Assembly (NCBI GenBank): GCA_033557465.1
Contig: CM066048.1
Location: 17,274,305-17,338,304 of the forward strand
Source: Ichthyophis bannanicus
Lineage: Eukaryota > Chordata > Amphibia > Gymnophiona > Ichthyophiidae
Direction of reading: 5' to 3'
DNA length: 64,000 nt
The notes under the pieces were generated by a model. That model searched no databases. It was not told where the DNA came from and saw nothing but the letters and a program-made list of their open reading frames with translations. The translations under genes and the position numbers were made by a program. Below, piece after piece: positions 11,511 to 21,904 of the stretch; position 1 is the stretch's first letter; every line of letters begins with the position of its first letter.

Positions 11511-11610
11511 CCATATGTGAAGACTACATTCCTGCTTGTTCCTGGAGATGGAATAGTTACTCACCTGTAGCAGGTTATCTCTGGGAACAGCAGGAATTTA
11601 GTCTTCACAA
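11511..11610 (+). repeat. DIRS A internal complementary region
   Basis: The first half is complementary to the left end of the element and the second half to the right end, including its extension, joined at about 11545. Its two halves match the small differences between A's own left (AATGTAG) and right (AATTTAG) ends. Confidence 0.8.
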
Positions 11611-11684
11611 CCCACCCACCTCCCCTAGGAGTTGTATCTCTCTTTCTCTTTCCCTCTCTCTCTCTTTGTCTCAGCTTTAAACTC

Positions 11685-11873
11685 AACTGGAGAGAGGCAG
11701 TTGGGAAAGGCGGGAAGGCAGCACGCAGGCGCTGTGGGATGCTCCCAATAGCTTTCTAATTGGATGCTGGGGAGCGTTCCCGCACAGGCTCTGTCGGTAC
11801 TGACGATACCCATATGTGAAGACTAAATTCCTGCTGTTCCCGGAGATCATCTGTTACAGGTGAGTAACTATGC
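11685..11873 (+). repeat. DIRS A right inverted terminal repeat
   Basis: Inverted match to 6209-6373, plus an extra terminal piece of about 26 bp (ACAGGTGAGTAACTATGC) that is absent from the left end. The same extension ends copies D and E. Confidence 0.85.
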
Positions 11874-12173
11874 TTTATAGTTGTATTTCTCCAGTGTTAT
11901 TGTACATTCCAAATTTGGCTTTTGGGATTCCCAGTTTAATTATTGTCTTCCTGTTTCTAAATTATGATCCCTTGTTCTTTTGGTGACCGTCTATGTTCTG
12001 CATGTGTAACCGAGCTGAGGTATTCTCTTTATGTAGTTTCTGTGACCATGCCACTTTTTCTCTTTCCCTAGTAGAAGATGTATTTATATTCTCTGAGATG
12101 TATTAGCCTTTTGATAGGTAGGGTTTGGTGCTTTGTGAATCCTGGTAGTGCTGTTATGATACAGCAGGTTTGC
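11874..12173. other. Unassigned sequence
   Basis: This is the flank between DIRS A and the Penelope-like insertion. No gene or repeat was recognised. Confidence 0.35.
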
Positions 12174-12221
12174 TATGGGTTCTACATGTCAAAAAAAAAC
12201 CCCACACTGGGTAAATATAGT

Positions 12222-13078
12222 CATACACAATAGAAATAACCCCAGTCACCAAAATACCGTGTGTCTTTACAAAAAATTGAAAATATTAATTCACTATCTT
12301 TTTGTTGGAGTAACCAATCAAAAGGAGACAGGGATTCAACCCGTCCCCTCGCCTCGGTCACTCCTTTTTAATCATTTTAATTGCTCAAAAATTGCATAAA
12401 ACCTATCTGTAATCCAGCCAGTATAGGAATTCAAAGTCCACAACGTGCCACGTTTCGAGCCTTCATAGCATCCAGTGGCTCTGCGTCAGGTGAAAAAGTT
12501 GAATCCCATTCTATTAGCTTCAGCGTCCACCTTCCCACGAACGGTCAAATTTAAAAGAAATGGCGTGTGACGTCAAAACGCCAGACAAAGGAGGAAAATC
12601 CACAGCCAATCAGAAAACAATGCCCATTTGAGCAATCAGGATCACGGGGAAACCCACTGTCAGGGAACCCCCCAGACTCCCATTACCAGCAATGAAGCCT
12701 CAATCACAATAAGGTGTTCCACTCCACAGAGGCATTTAGACCGCCTGGAGAAACAGTCCGTAGGCGGAATATCCAACGTTGTTCCATATATTGTAACTTC
12801 GCAAGCCGATCCCCTCCTCGGGGGTCCGGAGGCAGAAAATCCAAAACCCGCCATTGCAGCTGACAAGATTGATGACACTGTTGAAGGCAGTGATCAACCA
12901 TAGGCGCCGATGCAGTCTTTGTCCTCAATCGAGATGCATGTTCCCCGAGTCGAATCTTAACCTTGCGAGTGGTACGACGAACATAGAGTAGCCCACATGG
13001 GCATTTTACCATGTAAACCACATAAGAAGGAATCGCAAGTAGTATGCCAATGAGAATTATAGACTTTAGAGGTGGAGG
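12222..13078 (-). repeat. Left arm of PLE inverted repeat
   Basis: Near-perfect reverse complement of about 13806-14645. It includes the GIY-YIG coding segment and the 3' untranslated end. The left edge has about 33 extra bp, beginning with an A-run, between the target duplication and the paired part. Confidence 0.85.
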
Positions 13079-13235
13079 CATCCTGCCAGGTAGGTCCAAT
13101 CATCGCCATCGCACAATAACTACATTCTCCACAGGCAAAGTGGCCCGGATCCACATGTGAAGCAGGAGGGCGGTCAGAGGGCCAAGAAGACTTTACTATA
13201 CGATCCCGTAGATTTGACGCTCGAGAATATGCCAC
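12704..13235 (-). pseudogene. PLE endonuclease segment, inverted copy
   Basis: The minus strand reads first (12957-13235) a linker with the Cys motif HFACGECSYC, then, after a frameshift near 13010, the GIY-YIG-type segment YMVKCPCGLLYVRRTTRKVK ending in WNTLL. In the family the second motif usually reads YVG; here Gly is replaced by Arg, as in the plus-strand copy. This arm keeps the Cys-rich linker that the other arm lacks. It is non-functional on its own. Confidence 0.75.
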
Positions 13236-14167
13236 CCGAAAACGTTTACCCGAAAAACAGTAAAATCCTCTCCTGTAGTGTCAATGAAAGGGGGTATCCC
13301 CTATGTAGCAAACGATTTGTGAGTTCTTTAAATGAATACTCTGCTGATATTCAGTTTACAGCCACATATGATCGGCGGTCTATACAATTTTTGGATCTCA
13401 CACTTTATTTATCTCCTGAAGGGATCACTACGACTTTATTCCGGAAGCCAGTACAGAGGAACACGTTGTTACAGTATTCCAGCTTCCACCCTTTGTCGCT
13501 GAAGCGGGGGCTCCCCTTTGGTCAATTCCTGCGACTCCGCCGAAATTGTTCCTCGTTGGAGGATTTCCAGCAGCAGGCAGTAGATTTACAAGATCGTTTG
13601 CTACATAGGGGATACCCCCTTTCATTGATTAAAAGGGCTTATAAGCGGGCTCGGTTTATTCATCGTGAATGGTTATTCCTTCCACGCTCTTCATCTGACA
13701 ATACAGCTGACACTACAGGAGAGGATTTTACTGGAGTTTTTCCTTATTTATCAGGGGTTTCCAAAGTGATGCAGATTATACGTTTATATTGGCCGGTTCT
13801 CTCTAAAGTCTATAATTCTCATTGGCATACTACTTGCGATTCTTCTTATGTGGTTTACATGGTAAAATGCCCATGTGGGCTACTCTATGTTCGTCGTACC
13901 ACTCGCAAGGTTAAGATTCGACTCGGGGAACATGCATCTCGATTGAGGACAAAGACTGCATCGGCGCCTATGGTTGATCACTGCCTTCAACAGTGTCATC
14001 AATCTTGTCAGCTGCAATGGCGGGTTTTGGATTTTCTGCCTCCGGACCCCCGAGGAGGGGATCAGCTTGCGAAGTTACAATATATGGAACAACGTTGGAT
14101 ATTCCGCCTACGGACTGTTTCTCCAGGCGGTCTAAATGCCTCTGTGGAGTGGAACACCTTATTGTGA
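13157..14167 (+). pseudogene. PLE RT C-terminus plus GIY-YIG endonuclease
   Basis: This is an open frame of 336 codons. PLE homology begins around 13330 with QFLDLTLYL and LFRKPVQRNTLL, then KRGLPFGQFLRLRRNC and HRGYPLSLIKRAYKRAR, all typical of the segment after the RT core in Penelope-like elements. From about 13850 it enters the GIY-YIG endonuclease (CPCGLLYVRRTTRK, RLGEH). The linker between the two domains is deleted at about 13800, joining YWPVLS to KVYNSHWH. The catalytic RT motifs are missing through 5' truncation. The methionine at 13157 lies in the inverted copy, so the first 30 codons are antisense sequence and not a natural start. Confidence 0.8.
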
Positions 14168-14645
14168 TTGAGGCTTCATTGCTGGTAATGGGAGTCTGGG
14201 GGGTTCCCTGACAGTGGGTTTCCCCGTGATCCTGATTGCTCAAAATGGCATTGTTTTCTGATTGGCTGTGGATTTTCCTCCTTTGTCTGGCGTTTTGACG
14301 TCACACGCCATTTCTTTTAAATTTGACCGTTCGTGGGAAGGTGGACGCTGAAGCTAATAGAATGGGATTCAACTTTTTCACCTGACGCAGAGCCACTGGA
14401 TGCTATGAAGGCTCGAAACGTGGCACGTTGTGGACTTTGAATTCCTATACTGGCTGGATTACAGATAAGTTTTATGCAATTTTTGAGCAATTAAAATGAT
14501 TAAAAAGGAGTGACCGCGGCGAGGGGACGGGTTGAATCCCTGTCTCCTTTTGATTGGTTACTCCAACAAAAAGATAGTGAATTAATATTTTCAATTTTTT
14601 GTAAAGACACACGGTATTTTGGTGACTGGGTTTATTTCTATTGTG
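13806..14645 (+). repeat. Right arm of PLE inverted repeat
   Basis: Pairs with 12222-13078. It begins CTAAAGTCTATAATTCTC and ends CTATTGTG immediately before the target duplication. Confidence 0.85.
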
Positions 14646-14660
14646 TATGGGTTCTACATG

Positions 14661-14985
14661 AGCAGTGTTTATAGTACTTCCATAAGTGCCTGGCGGTTGG
14701 CAATGGAGTATAGTAATGAGGAAATCTGGTGGTCTTTCTTTATCAAGACCCTCTTTAAGAGGCATGTTTACTAAAAGCGCACATTAATGTTATGTAAATA
14801 TTTATGCAAATGAGGTCAATTATGCAAATCATGCCTCACAATGAGTCTCTGCACATGGCCCCGCATCCCCCCTTGGGCTGCCCCTGGGCTCCACTTTAAC
14901 TAGGGGGAACGAGCCTTCTGGTATTAAACTTTAAAAAGGAAGTAGAGCAGCTTTAAACTAGATAATGGGGAAAGGCAACAGTCTC
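14661..14985. other. Unassigned sequence
   Basis: Host or old repeat sequence. A TTTAAACTAGAT segment near 14955 also occurs near 20978, just upstream of a CR1 endonuclease, so its right part may be 5' CR1 sequence. Confidence 0.35.
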
Positions 14986-15905
14986 CCAAGAGCACATGGT
15001 TCGGAATGATGTCTTTGAAGGAAACTAGAAAAATAGGGAAGTTAGGACATCCTGATAGAAAGGTTCCAAACTATGGTTATACAATGCAATGTTCCACATT
15101 ATGAATCACGACCCAGGCTTCATCATGGATGATAGTATTGAAATAGTCTGTCCAGTGTGCAGCAGCGGCCGAGAAAGCAAATAAAATGCTAGGAATCATA
15201 AAGAAAGGAGTGGAGAATAAAACCAAGGATGATATTTATTTATTTATTTATTTATTTAACAGGGTTTTTTTATACCACTTTATCATTTCAGTCAAAGTGG
15301 TTTACATTGTAACTTAAAACTTGGTAATGTGTATTAAATCAGGACATTGGGATATAGAAGAATTGGAAAAGGTACAGACAAGCAAACAAAATGGTAAAGG
15401 TTATGGAAGGATATCTCTATGAGAAAAGGCTTAACAGGGTAGGGCTCTTCAACTTGGAAAAAAGATGGCTGTGGGAAGGTATGATAGAGGTCTATAGATA
15501 AATGAATAGAGTGGAATGGGTAAACATAAATCGGTTGTTTACTTCTTCAAAAAGTAGAAAGACTAGAAAGCACGCAATAAAGCCAAAATGTAGCCCATTT
15601 AACACTAATTGGAGAAAATATTCTTTCACTCAACGTGTAATCAAATTCTGGAAATAGATATCAGAGGATGTAGCTGGATTTAAAAAAGGTTTGGACAAGT
15701 TCCTGGAGGAAAAGTCCATAAGCCATTATAAAAGAGGACCTGGGAAAATTCACTGCTTACCCCTGGGATAAGAAGCATGGAATCTGTGTATCTTTTTTGA
15801 GAACCTGACAGGTACTTGTGACCTGGATTGGCCGTTACTGGAAACAGGCTATTGGGCTTGATGGACCCTTGCTCTGACCTAGTATGGCATATCTTATGTT
15901 CTTAA
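14986..15905 (+). mobile_element. CR1-type LINE, family 1, degenerate
   Basis: It aligns by eye with the CR1 copies at 1290 and 47880. It shows the CAGCAGCGGCC segment near 15160, the segment before the terminal domain near 15355, and the 3' tail ending in TTATGTTCTTA at 15893-15903. It has many stops and frameshifts, and the central part is replaced by a SINE-like insertion. Confidence 0.8.
15236..15345 (-). mobile_element. TTTATT-tract repeat inserted in CR1
   Basis: It starts with six TTTA units and then a TATACCACTTTATC...CAAAGTGGTTTAC pair, the same layout as the SINEs at 25420 and 27488 but lacking the tRNA-like head. Confidence 0.65.
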
Positions 15906-16409
15906 CTCTAGAACTGAGGGTGTTGGACAAGGAGAAGAATCATTGCAGTAAAGGTATGGAACTTGAAGCTTGGTACACTTGTCCTCATGTCAGGGTAGGG
16001 GCTTGAGTTTCTTCCACAGAGAAAATAAAGCTACTGATACTAAGAAAGGAGATTAATTAGATTCTCCCATTCTTGTGACTACAGTGACTTATGCTTAACC
16101 TATAAGGTCAGCACCACTGGAGAAGACCCATGGTTACTCATGGAAAGGTAGACTAGATAGGCCATATGGTCATTTTCTGCCATCATGTATAATAATAATA
16201 TTATATTACTTGGAAAGAACATCTCAAGGTCTTGTTTAATTGCTCATACTTGCATCTAGAACAGATCTTTTTAGTAATATTCACTCTTCTATACCTGCAG
16301 CCTCTAGGTATCCTTCAATTCTTCCAGTTCTCTATACCTTTAGTTCTTGAACAGAAAATTGGAGAACTGATTTTCTTTTTGTGTGTTCTTTTTTATTTAA
16401 CTCTTGCAG
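15906..16409. other. Intron sequence upstream of USP exon
   Basis: Presumed intron of the USP21-like gene. It includes a CR1-tail-like fragment at about 16149-16190 and, at 16381-16409, a pyrimidine-rich tract ending in TTGCAG, the splice acceptor of the exon at 16410. No branch point was assigned. Confidence 0.5.
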
Positions 16410-16524
16410 GGAGTCCCGTATACAACCTTTATGCCTTGTGCAGTCACTCTGGTAGTGTCCACTATGGTCACTATACTGCCTACTGCAGGGATCAGGCCAG
16501 CTGGTTTATCTACAATGACTCCAG
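16410..16524 (+). CDS. USP21: USP21-like deubiquitinase, penultimate exon
   Basis: This 115-bp exon encodes part of the catalytic domain of a C19-family ubiquitin-specific protease, a cysteine protease that removes ubiquitin from target proteins. It reads GSPVYNLYALCSHSGSVHYG followed by HYTAYCR and ends YNDS. The His in GHYTA is the family's catalytic His, and the YNDS box carries the third catalytic residue. The YNLYALC-SHSGSVHYGH arrangement is closest, by recall, to USP21 among the USP2/USP21 group. The acceptor is CTCTTGCAG and the donor is CCAG|GTAAGG. The intron enters after codon position 1 and leaves after position 2 (AG|G). The active-site Cys exon is not in the window. Confidence 0.85.
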
Positions 16525-16714
16525 GTAAGGGTGCTATTACTTGTAGCCTAGATGGGATTACTTGTCATAGGGCCATGGCCTATTATGTCAAGAGGCTCCA
16601 AAGTAAAGTTTTAATATAGGATTACAGTAGAGCCTTACAGACAAGGCAGTAAACTGTCCTGATATGATCATTTTTTCTTCATTTATAGGGGTGGTGCCTA
16701 GTTAACAATTATTC

Positions 16715-16830
16715 TATGAAGACAAGCTGGCTATATCAGTCACACAAGTGGGTGATGACGTTTGATAGCATAGACACAGACAATTCCACAGCTTTCTAGA
16801 AAAGGTTTTTCTGAGCATATGTGGAATTTA
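16715..16830 (+). repeat. Orphan DIRS-terminal-repeat-like fragment
   Basis: It resembles the DIRS B/C left end in order and spacing: GAAGACAAGCTGGC, then CAGTCACACAAGTGGGTG, then CAGCTTTCTAGAAAAGG and a GCATATGTGG. It is strongly diverged, and the parent element is not evident. Confidence 0.4.
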
Positions 16831-17639
16831 TTTTAAGTAGATGAAGAGAGAGGGTCCCTTCCATCTATTTTTGTCTACAGTAATCATCATAAAATTTGCA
16901 CATGCCTCATGTCATCTCTGTATGTGGTGTATGCCCAAAGATATCATTCAGAGCTATCAAGCTCAAAAAAGACCAAGACAGAAATGTTTGCTTCAGAACA
17001 CATCCCTGGTGCAAACTCATAGCAACAAAGGCATCAACATAGAAAGATCATAGAACTGTAGTAATTGTGGACAATTCATTCACACCGAGGGAACCTCACC
17101 CAACTTCTTTATCCTATTAGACTTTCATGGTAAAATATTTACAGTCCATCCTGAAAAGGACACACATTGTTTCCCCCTCCACCGAAACAGGGCATTTCAT
17201 TTGTCTGCTGAGCACTGATGAAGAGTATGAAAAGCATTTAAGGTCCATTTTATTAAAAGTTAACTTTCATAGCATCCCTCCAGTCCAGTACAGGCTCCTG
17301 GGTTCTGTTCCCCTTCCGGCAGATGGAGACTCAGCATTCTAGCTTTTGGTGATGTTCACAGTATAATGAGCCTGCGCGCCTCCCACCAAGCAAGTATCCT
17401 CAGTCTCAAGCAGATGGGACAGAACCCCGTGTAGTCTGGGTTACACTTGAGGGAAGCAGAAAGAGAAAAATAAAATAGGTGATGAAGCCTCATTGGGGGA
17501 AAAGGAAGGGGTTTATTCCATGGTTCAGTTTTCCTTTGCCAAGGGAGTTTCTCCAAGTTTAGTTTAGTGTGGGCAGCATCAGTGGTAACCAGTTCTTCCC
17601 AGTGGTACCAACACCGTTCATTCTATGGTAGGATCTCGG
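16831..17639. other. Intron, unassigned
   Basis: No coding region. A segment around 17280-17430 (GGTTCTGTTCCCCTTCCGGC and, inverted, GGGACAGAACCCC) hints at an old inverted repeat, possibly an end of the DIRS-like element G, but this is not demonstrable. Confidence 0.3.
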
Positions 17640-18121
17640 AAGGGGTAGGGGTTTGATGCACCAAGCTTCCTTGCCTTTGCTGACCTATTATGTAGAAATA
17701 ATGAACAAACAAACCTCTTCCAAAGACGGGGAAGCTGTAAAACTAGAGGGCATAACATAAAGTTGCAAGGGGGTAAATTGAAAGGCAATGTCAGGAAATA
17801 CTTTTTCACTGAAAGGGTGGTGGATGCTTGGAATGCCCTCCCGATGGAAGTGGTGGGGGCAAATACAGTGACAGAATTCAGAATGGCATGGGACAGACAC
17901 AGTGGATCCCTTTACAGCAACAGGATAAAATCAAAATAAACGTAACTAATTTCTCAACATACAGGCGTGTTCTACACGGAGCAGTGGGTTCACCCCTAAA
18001 ACAAAGACATGGGGAGGGGTGGCCTGCACGGAGCGGCAGATGCGCCTACTCTTGCCATCTTACTGGGCAGACTAGATGGACCATACTGGTCTTTATCTGC
18101 CGTCATTTACTATGTTACTAT
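17640..18121 (+). mobile_element. CR1-type LINE 3' end, family 2
   Basis: The coding remnant reads a FTERVVDAWNALPMEVV-like block at 17800-17850. The tail ends in a tandem TTACTATG near 18108-18121, the CR1 3' signature. No RT core is present. Confidence 0.7.
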
Positions 18122-18489
18122 GCACCCTTAAGTGGGTTCAGACTTGTTGTCACTTTAAACTTCATTGTCCATCAGTAACGGAGAATGGGTGCCTTGCTTT
18201 CTCTTTTGTGACTGAGTGCAGTGGTGGTGAGTTCCTTTGCTTCTCCCAGTGGTCGGGCCCATTGGGGTAGGCTTGTGAAAGGGTGCCAGTTGCTACTCTC
18301 CATCGTGTGGACGAGTGTTTTTTCCTGCCATGCAGTGATGCCTTCTGTCTGTGCAGCCTGTCTGCCGTGAGGTTTTGTCGGGCCCATGAGACCGAAGATC
18401 GTGGTGCTGAGAGCTCTCTATGGGGTTCCCTGGTATTAGTGGGCATGTCCCCAACCCTGTCGGAAGGAGCAGGGCAAGCCGCAACGTTG
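18122..18489. other. Possible 5' part of DIRS-like element G
   Basis: GC-richer sequence leading into gag-like coding. No inverted terminal repeat could be recognised, so the left boundary of element G is unknown. Confidence 0.3.
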
Positions 18490-19830
18490 CTATCTCCGGC
18501 CACAGCTCTCGCAATTTTGGCAGGAGCCGTAGCTATTTTGTCGGCTCAACTGGGGGACATTTTGCAAGCCATGGGTAGGCAGAATTTGTCCTCAGGAGCA
18601 GGGCAGGTTGCTGGGAGGATCTCGGGGCCTGAGCAAGAACCACCCTCACTCCCCAGATTTTGTCCTTTTGCTTCATCAGCCTACTGCATAAAGTAGGGCC
18701 TGGTAGAGTCTCCAGAGCCTGGATAAGGTCCAGTTGTGCAGCACAAGCCATTGGGGGGAGGGAAAGAGGGGGAGGGAGGCCCGCAGCACCCCTGCCATCC
18801 TTAGTGAATTTGACCCCTGGCAGTTACAGAGGAGGACCAGTGCTATGAGCGCTCCTTGGCTTCAGACGACCCTTTGGAGGGTCCCTCAGGGCTGGGGGTG
18901 GAGGAGGCACCTCTGGATCTTCAGGAAGGCTCTCTGCCCACAGGGAAGGATCCTAATATTGTGTAGGTGTTCCACAGGGAAGAGTTGGTGTCATTGATTA
19001 CTCACTCCTTAGCAGCCCTGAATCTTTCTCTGGAGGATCCACTGTTGCAGGGCATTAGGATATCTGAAACCACCTTCCCTATGCACAGGGCCTTGAAGCA
19101 AATGATAGATCTGGAATGAGAGGTGCCTGCGGCCAGCCTACAGGGCAGTAGAGCTATGCAGCGCCTCTTTCCAATTCCTGCCAGTGAGTGGGAGCTCCTG
19201 AAGCTCCCTAAAGTGGATGCCTTTGTGTTGGCAGTTACAAAGAAGACCACCATTCCTTTGGAAGGTAGTGTGGCTCTCAAAATTCTGCAGGACAAAAAGT
19301 TAGAGACTCTGCTAAAGCAGGCCTTTGAGGTCAACACCTTGGTGTTATAGGTCTCTGTGTGTGGGGCATATGTCGCTAGGGCATGCTTGCGATGGTCGCA
19401 AGCGCTATCCAGTTCAGAATCAGAGTTCCCATCAGTTCTCCCCGAGGCTGCGTGTTTGGTGTCTGGAGCCGCATTCCTTACAGATGTGTTCTGTGATTTG
19501 CTAAGGGCCTCAGTGAAAGGCATGGCCTCCATGGTCACAGCTCGACCGCTGCTATGACTGTGGAACTGGTCCGTGGATGTGTTCTTGAAGCATCATCACA
19601 GCAGGCTCCCCTTTCAGGGCAAGCTGCTGTTTGGAAAGACTCTGGAAAAGCTGGTGAAGGAACTGGGAGAATCCAAACCAGCAAGACTGCCGGAGGACAA
19701 GCCAAAAGCTCCAAAGTCTATACCGGTGATGAGGGGTCCTTCCCAGGATTTCCATCTGTTTCGGGCGGCACAGTTTGCGCCCTATCAGAAACAAAGATAT
19801 CCTTCTCAAGGACAGTCCTTTTGAGAGGGC
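18490..19830 (+). pseudogene. gag: DIRS-like G gag remnant
   Basis: This is a gag-type remnant of a DIRS-like family distinct from A-F. Open pieces read LPKVDAFVLAVTKKTTIPLE (19200-19260), LQDKKLETLLKQAFEV (19290-19335) and, in another frame, KLLFGKTLEKLVKELGESK (about 19625-19680), then a C-terminal FAPYQKQRYPSQGQSF. Vertebrate DIRS-like gag proteins have this order. Several stops (for example near 18965, 19118 and 19350) and frame changes show it is dead. Confidence 0.6.
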
Positions 19831-19839
19831 AGGGGATCC

Positions 19840-20958
19840 GGCCAAGGATCTTTCTCTAGTTCTGGATCCAGCACCAAGAAAGCACAATGAGATGAGGGGG
19901 GCTCAGGCGGAGTACATACTGGTAGGTGGACATCTTTGCCAGTTTTACTTAAGCCTGGCTCCACCTTACCTCCAACCGTTGGGTCTTGGAGGTCATTCGC
20001 AAGAGGTATGCTTTGGAATTGGCTTACCTTCTCACAGATGCCTTCTTAATGTCGCCCTGCAAGGCACCTGTCAAGGTGCAAGCAGTCAAGGAGACGCTTC
20101 AAAGACTAATTCAGCTGCATATAGTGGTGCTGGTGTCTCTACACCAATTAGATCAAGGTTGATACTCCATTTATTTTGTGGTGTCCAAGAAGGAGGGTTC
20201 CTTTCAGCCTATCCTCTACCTCAAGTATGTCAATCGAGTGTTATGTGTGCCCCATTTTCGCATGGAGACCTTGCAGTCTGTCATAGTGGCTGTGCACCAG
20301 GAAGAGATCTTAACCTCTCTGGATGTGACAGAGGCTTTTCTATATGTTTCCATTTAGACAAATCATCAGTGATATCTGTGGTTCGCTGTTCCCATGGGCC
20401 ATTTCCAGTTTCAGGCCCTCCTGTTCGGGCTTGCAATGGCACCGTGGACGTTCACAAAACTTTTGGTAGTGGTCATGGTGAAGCTGCAGAGTCAAGTAGT
20501 TCATCCCTACCTAGACAGCATTCTTGCCTGGGAGATGTTGGAGGAGAATGTAGCGGCCAGGCAGCAGGTCCTGACAATGCTCCGAAGCCTTGGACTGGGT
20601 GGTGAACATCAACAAAAGCCACCTTACATCCTCTCAGAATCTTGTGCACCTCGCACCTTGGTTCAATAAAGCTCAGGGGCGAGTGCTTTTGTCTGAGGAA
20701 AGACTATCAAACATACAGGCTCATATCCACAAATTCTTGTGGCAGCGTGCTCAGTGATCTTATCTACAGGAATTGGGCCCATAGTGGCAATGCTGGACCT
20801 ATTGCTGTGGGCAAGAGTGTATATGTAGCCGCTGCAGAGGGCTCTTCTCTTGCGTTGGTCCCCATAGCTCCATCCTCTCTGTTCCAAGGGTTTCAGAGCA
20901 GAGATGGCGTCTATCTGTCCAAGAAAGGTTGACGCGTCTTCAGTAGTCGACTGGCTAA
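19840..20958 (+). pseudogene. pol: DIRS-like G reverse transcriptase remnant
   Basis: RT palm pieces are visible: FQFQALLFGLAMAPWTFTKL (about 20400-20460), with the catalytic box reading YLDS in VHPYLDSILAWE near 20510. The second Asp, required for metal binding, is replaced by Ser. An earlier fingers segment near 20160-20340 is split over frames. The gene breaks off at about 20958, where a CR1 element is inserted, and RNase H continues at 25766. Confidence 0.65.
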
Positions 20959-20994
20959 TCTACTGAAGAGAGCTTTAAACTAGATTCGTTCGGG

Positions 20995-21720
20995 ATGGGT
21001 GAAGAAAGCCCCCAGGTAAGTGATACATTAAATACCTTTATGGAAATGGGTAACAGGGGTAACATATGGAAAGCAGTGTGTATAAATGCCCGTAGCATGG
21101 GAAATAAGATCCCTGATGTTGAAGCTTTGATGGGAGTAGCTGACTTGGAGTTACAGAAACATGGTTCACAGAAAACCATGATGGGATGTAACTATACCAG
21201 GCTATTCAGAAAGGACAGGGTAGGAAGAAGGGGAAGAGACCTGGCACTATATGTAAAAAATAATATTAAAGCTTTGGAATTACAGAACTTAAAAGGGAGA
21301 GAGGAGGCATTGTGGGTTAAACTAGAAAGAGGGAAAGAGAAATCTATTTGCATTGGTGTGATATACAGACCTCTCTCACAAGAGGAAGAGGTGGACAGAG
21401 AGTTAATTGAAGACATACGCAGCATTGTTAGGAAAGGGGAAGTGCTACTGATAGGGGATTTCAATATCCAAATGTTGATTGGCACATTCCTGCTGCAGTA
21501 TCATCTAGAAGTAAGGAGATCCTGGATTCTCTACAGGGAGAACTATTCAGACAACTGGTAACAGAACCCATACGTGAAGGGGCCATACTGGACTTGGTGC
21601 TTACCAATGGTGAAAGTGTTACTGATGTTATAGTGGGAGATCATTTTGCATCCAGTGATCACCAGATGGTGTGGTTCAGTATTAGGACTAGGGCTTTTCA
21701 ATCCATTCAAAAGTGAGTGT
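20995..21720 (+). pseudogene. CR1 AP-type endonuclease domain
   Basis: The 188-codon frame 20995-21561 reads CINARSMGNK near its start, DLALYVKNNIKALELQ, ICIGVIYRPLSQEEE, and GEVLLIGDFNIQ. This is the order of the apurinic-type endonuclease at the N-terminus of CR1 ORF2, which nicks target DNA. The catalytic Glu block (usually ETW) falls at a frame break near 21150. Frame changes at about 21480 and 21715 leave it inactive. Confidence 0.75.
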
Positions 21721-21904
21721 CTTAAGACTTTAGGAAAACTAACTTTGCCAAGATCGGCCAATACCTCAGGGAGTCGTTAGCGGGATGGGAACAGCTGGGG
21801 GATGTAGAAAAACAGTGGGCAAAACTGAAAGGGGATATTTTAAGGGCAACCACTCTGCTTCATCTGTGAACACTTGGTAGCTTCTGCTTCCTGGTTCTTC
21901 ATCT

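Larger units (their letters stand above)
6209..11873 (+). mobile_element. DIRS-type retrotransposon copy A
   Basis: This is a complete but decayed element of about 5.7 kb: left inverted terminal repeat, gag, RT/RNase H, tyrosine recombinase, internal complementary region, and right inverted terminal repeat with a right-end extension. DIRS elements replicate through a circular intermediate and integrate with a tyrosine recombinase, so no target duplication is expected, and I see none. It belongs to the A/D/E group, whose ends read TATCTCCAGG. All three genes are broken. Confidence 0.9.
12174..14660 (+). mobile_element. Penelope-like element, fold-back insertion
   Basis: The unit is bounded by a perfect 15-bp direct repeat, TATGGGTTCTACATG, at 12174-12188 and 14646-14660. 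Inside are two copies of the 3' part of a Penelope-like retroelement arranged head to head: a minus-strand copy (about 12190-13240) and a plus-strand copy (about 13240-14645). Both 3' ends point outward. The single shared target duplication indicates one integration event. Both copies lack the main RT catalytic region. Confidence 0.85.

Noticed and set aside
12628..12903. Identical 91-codon ORFs at 12628 (+) and 13968 (-)
   Set aside because: They are antisense shadows of the PLE endonuclease, duplicated because the arms are inverted repeats.
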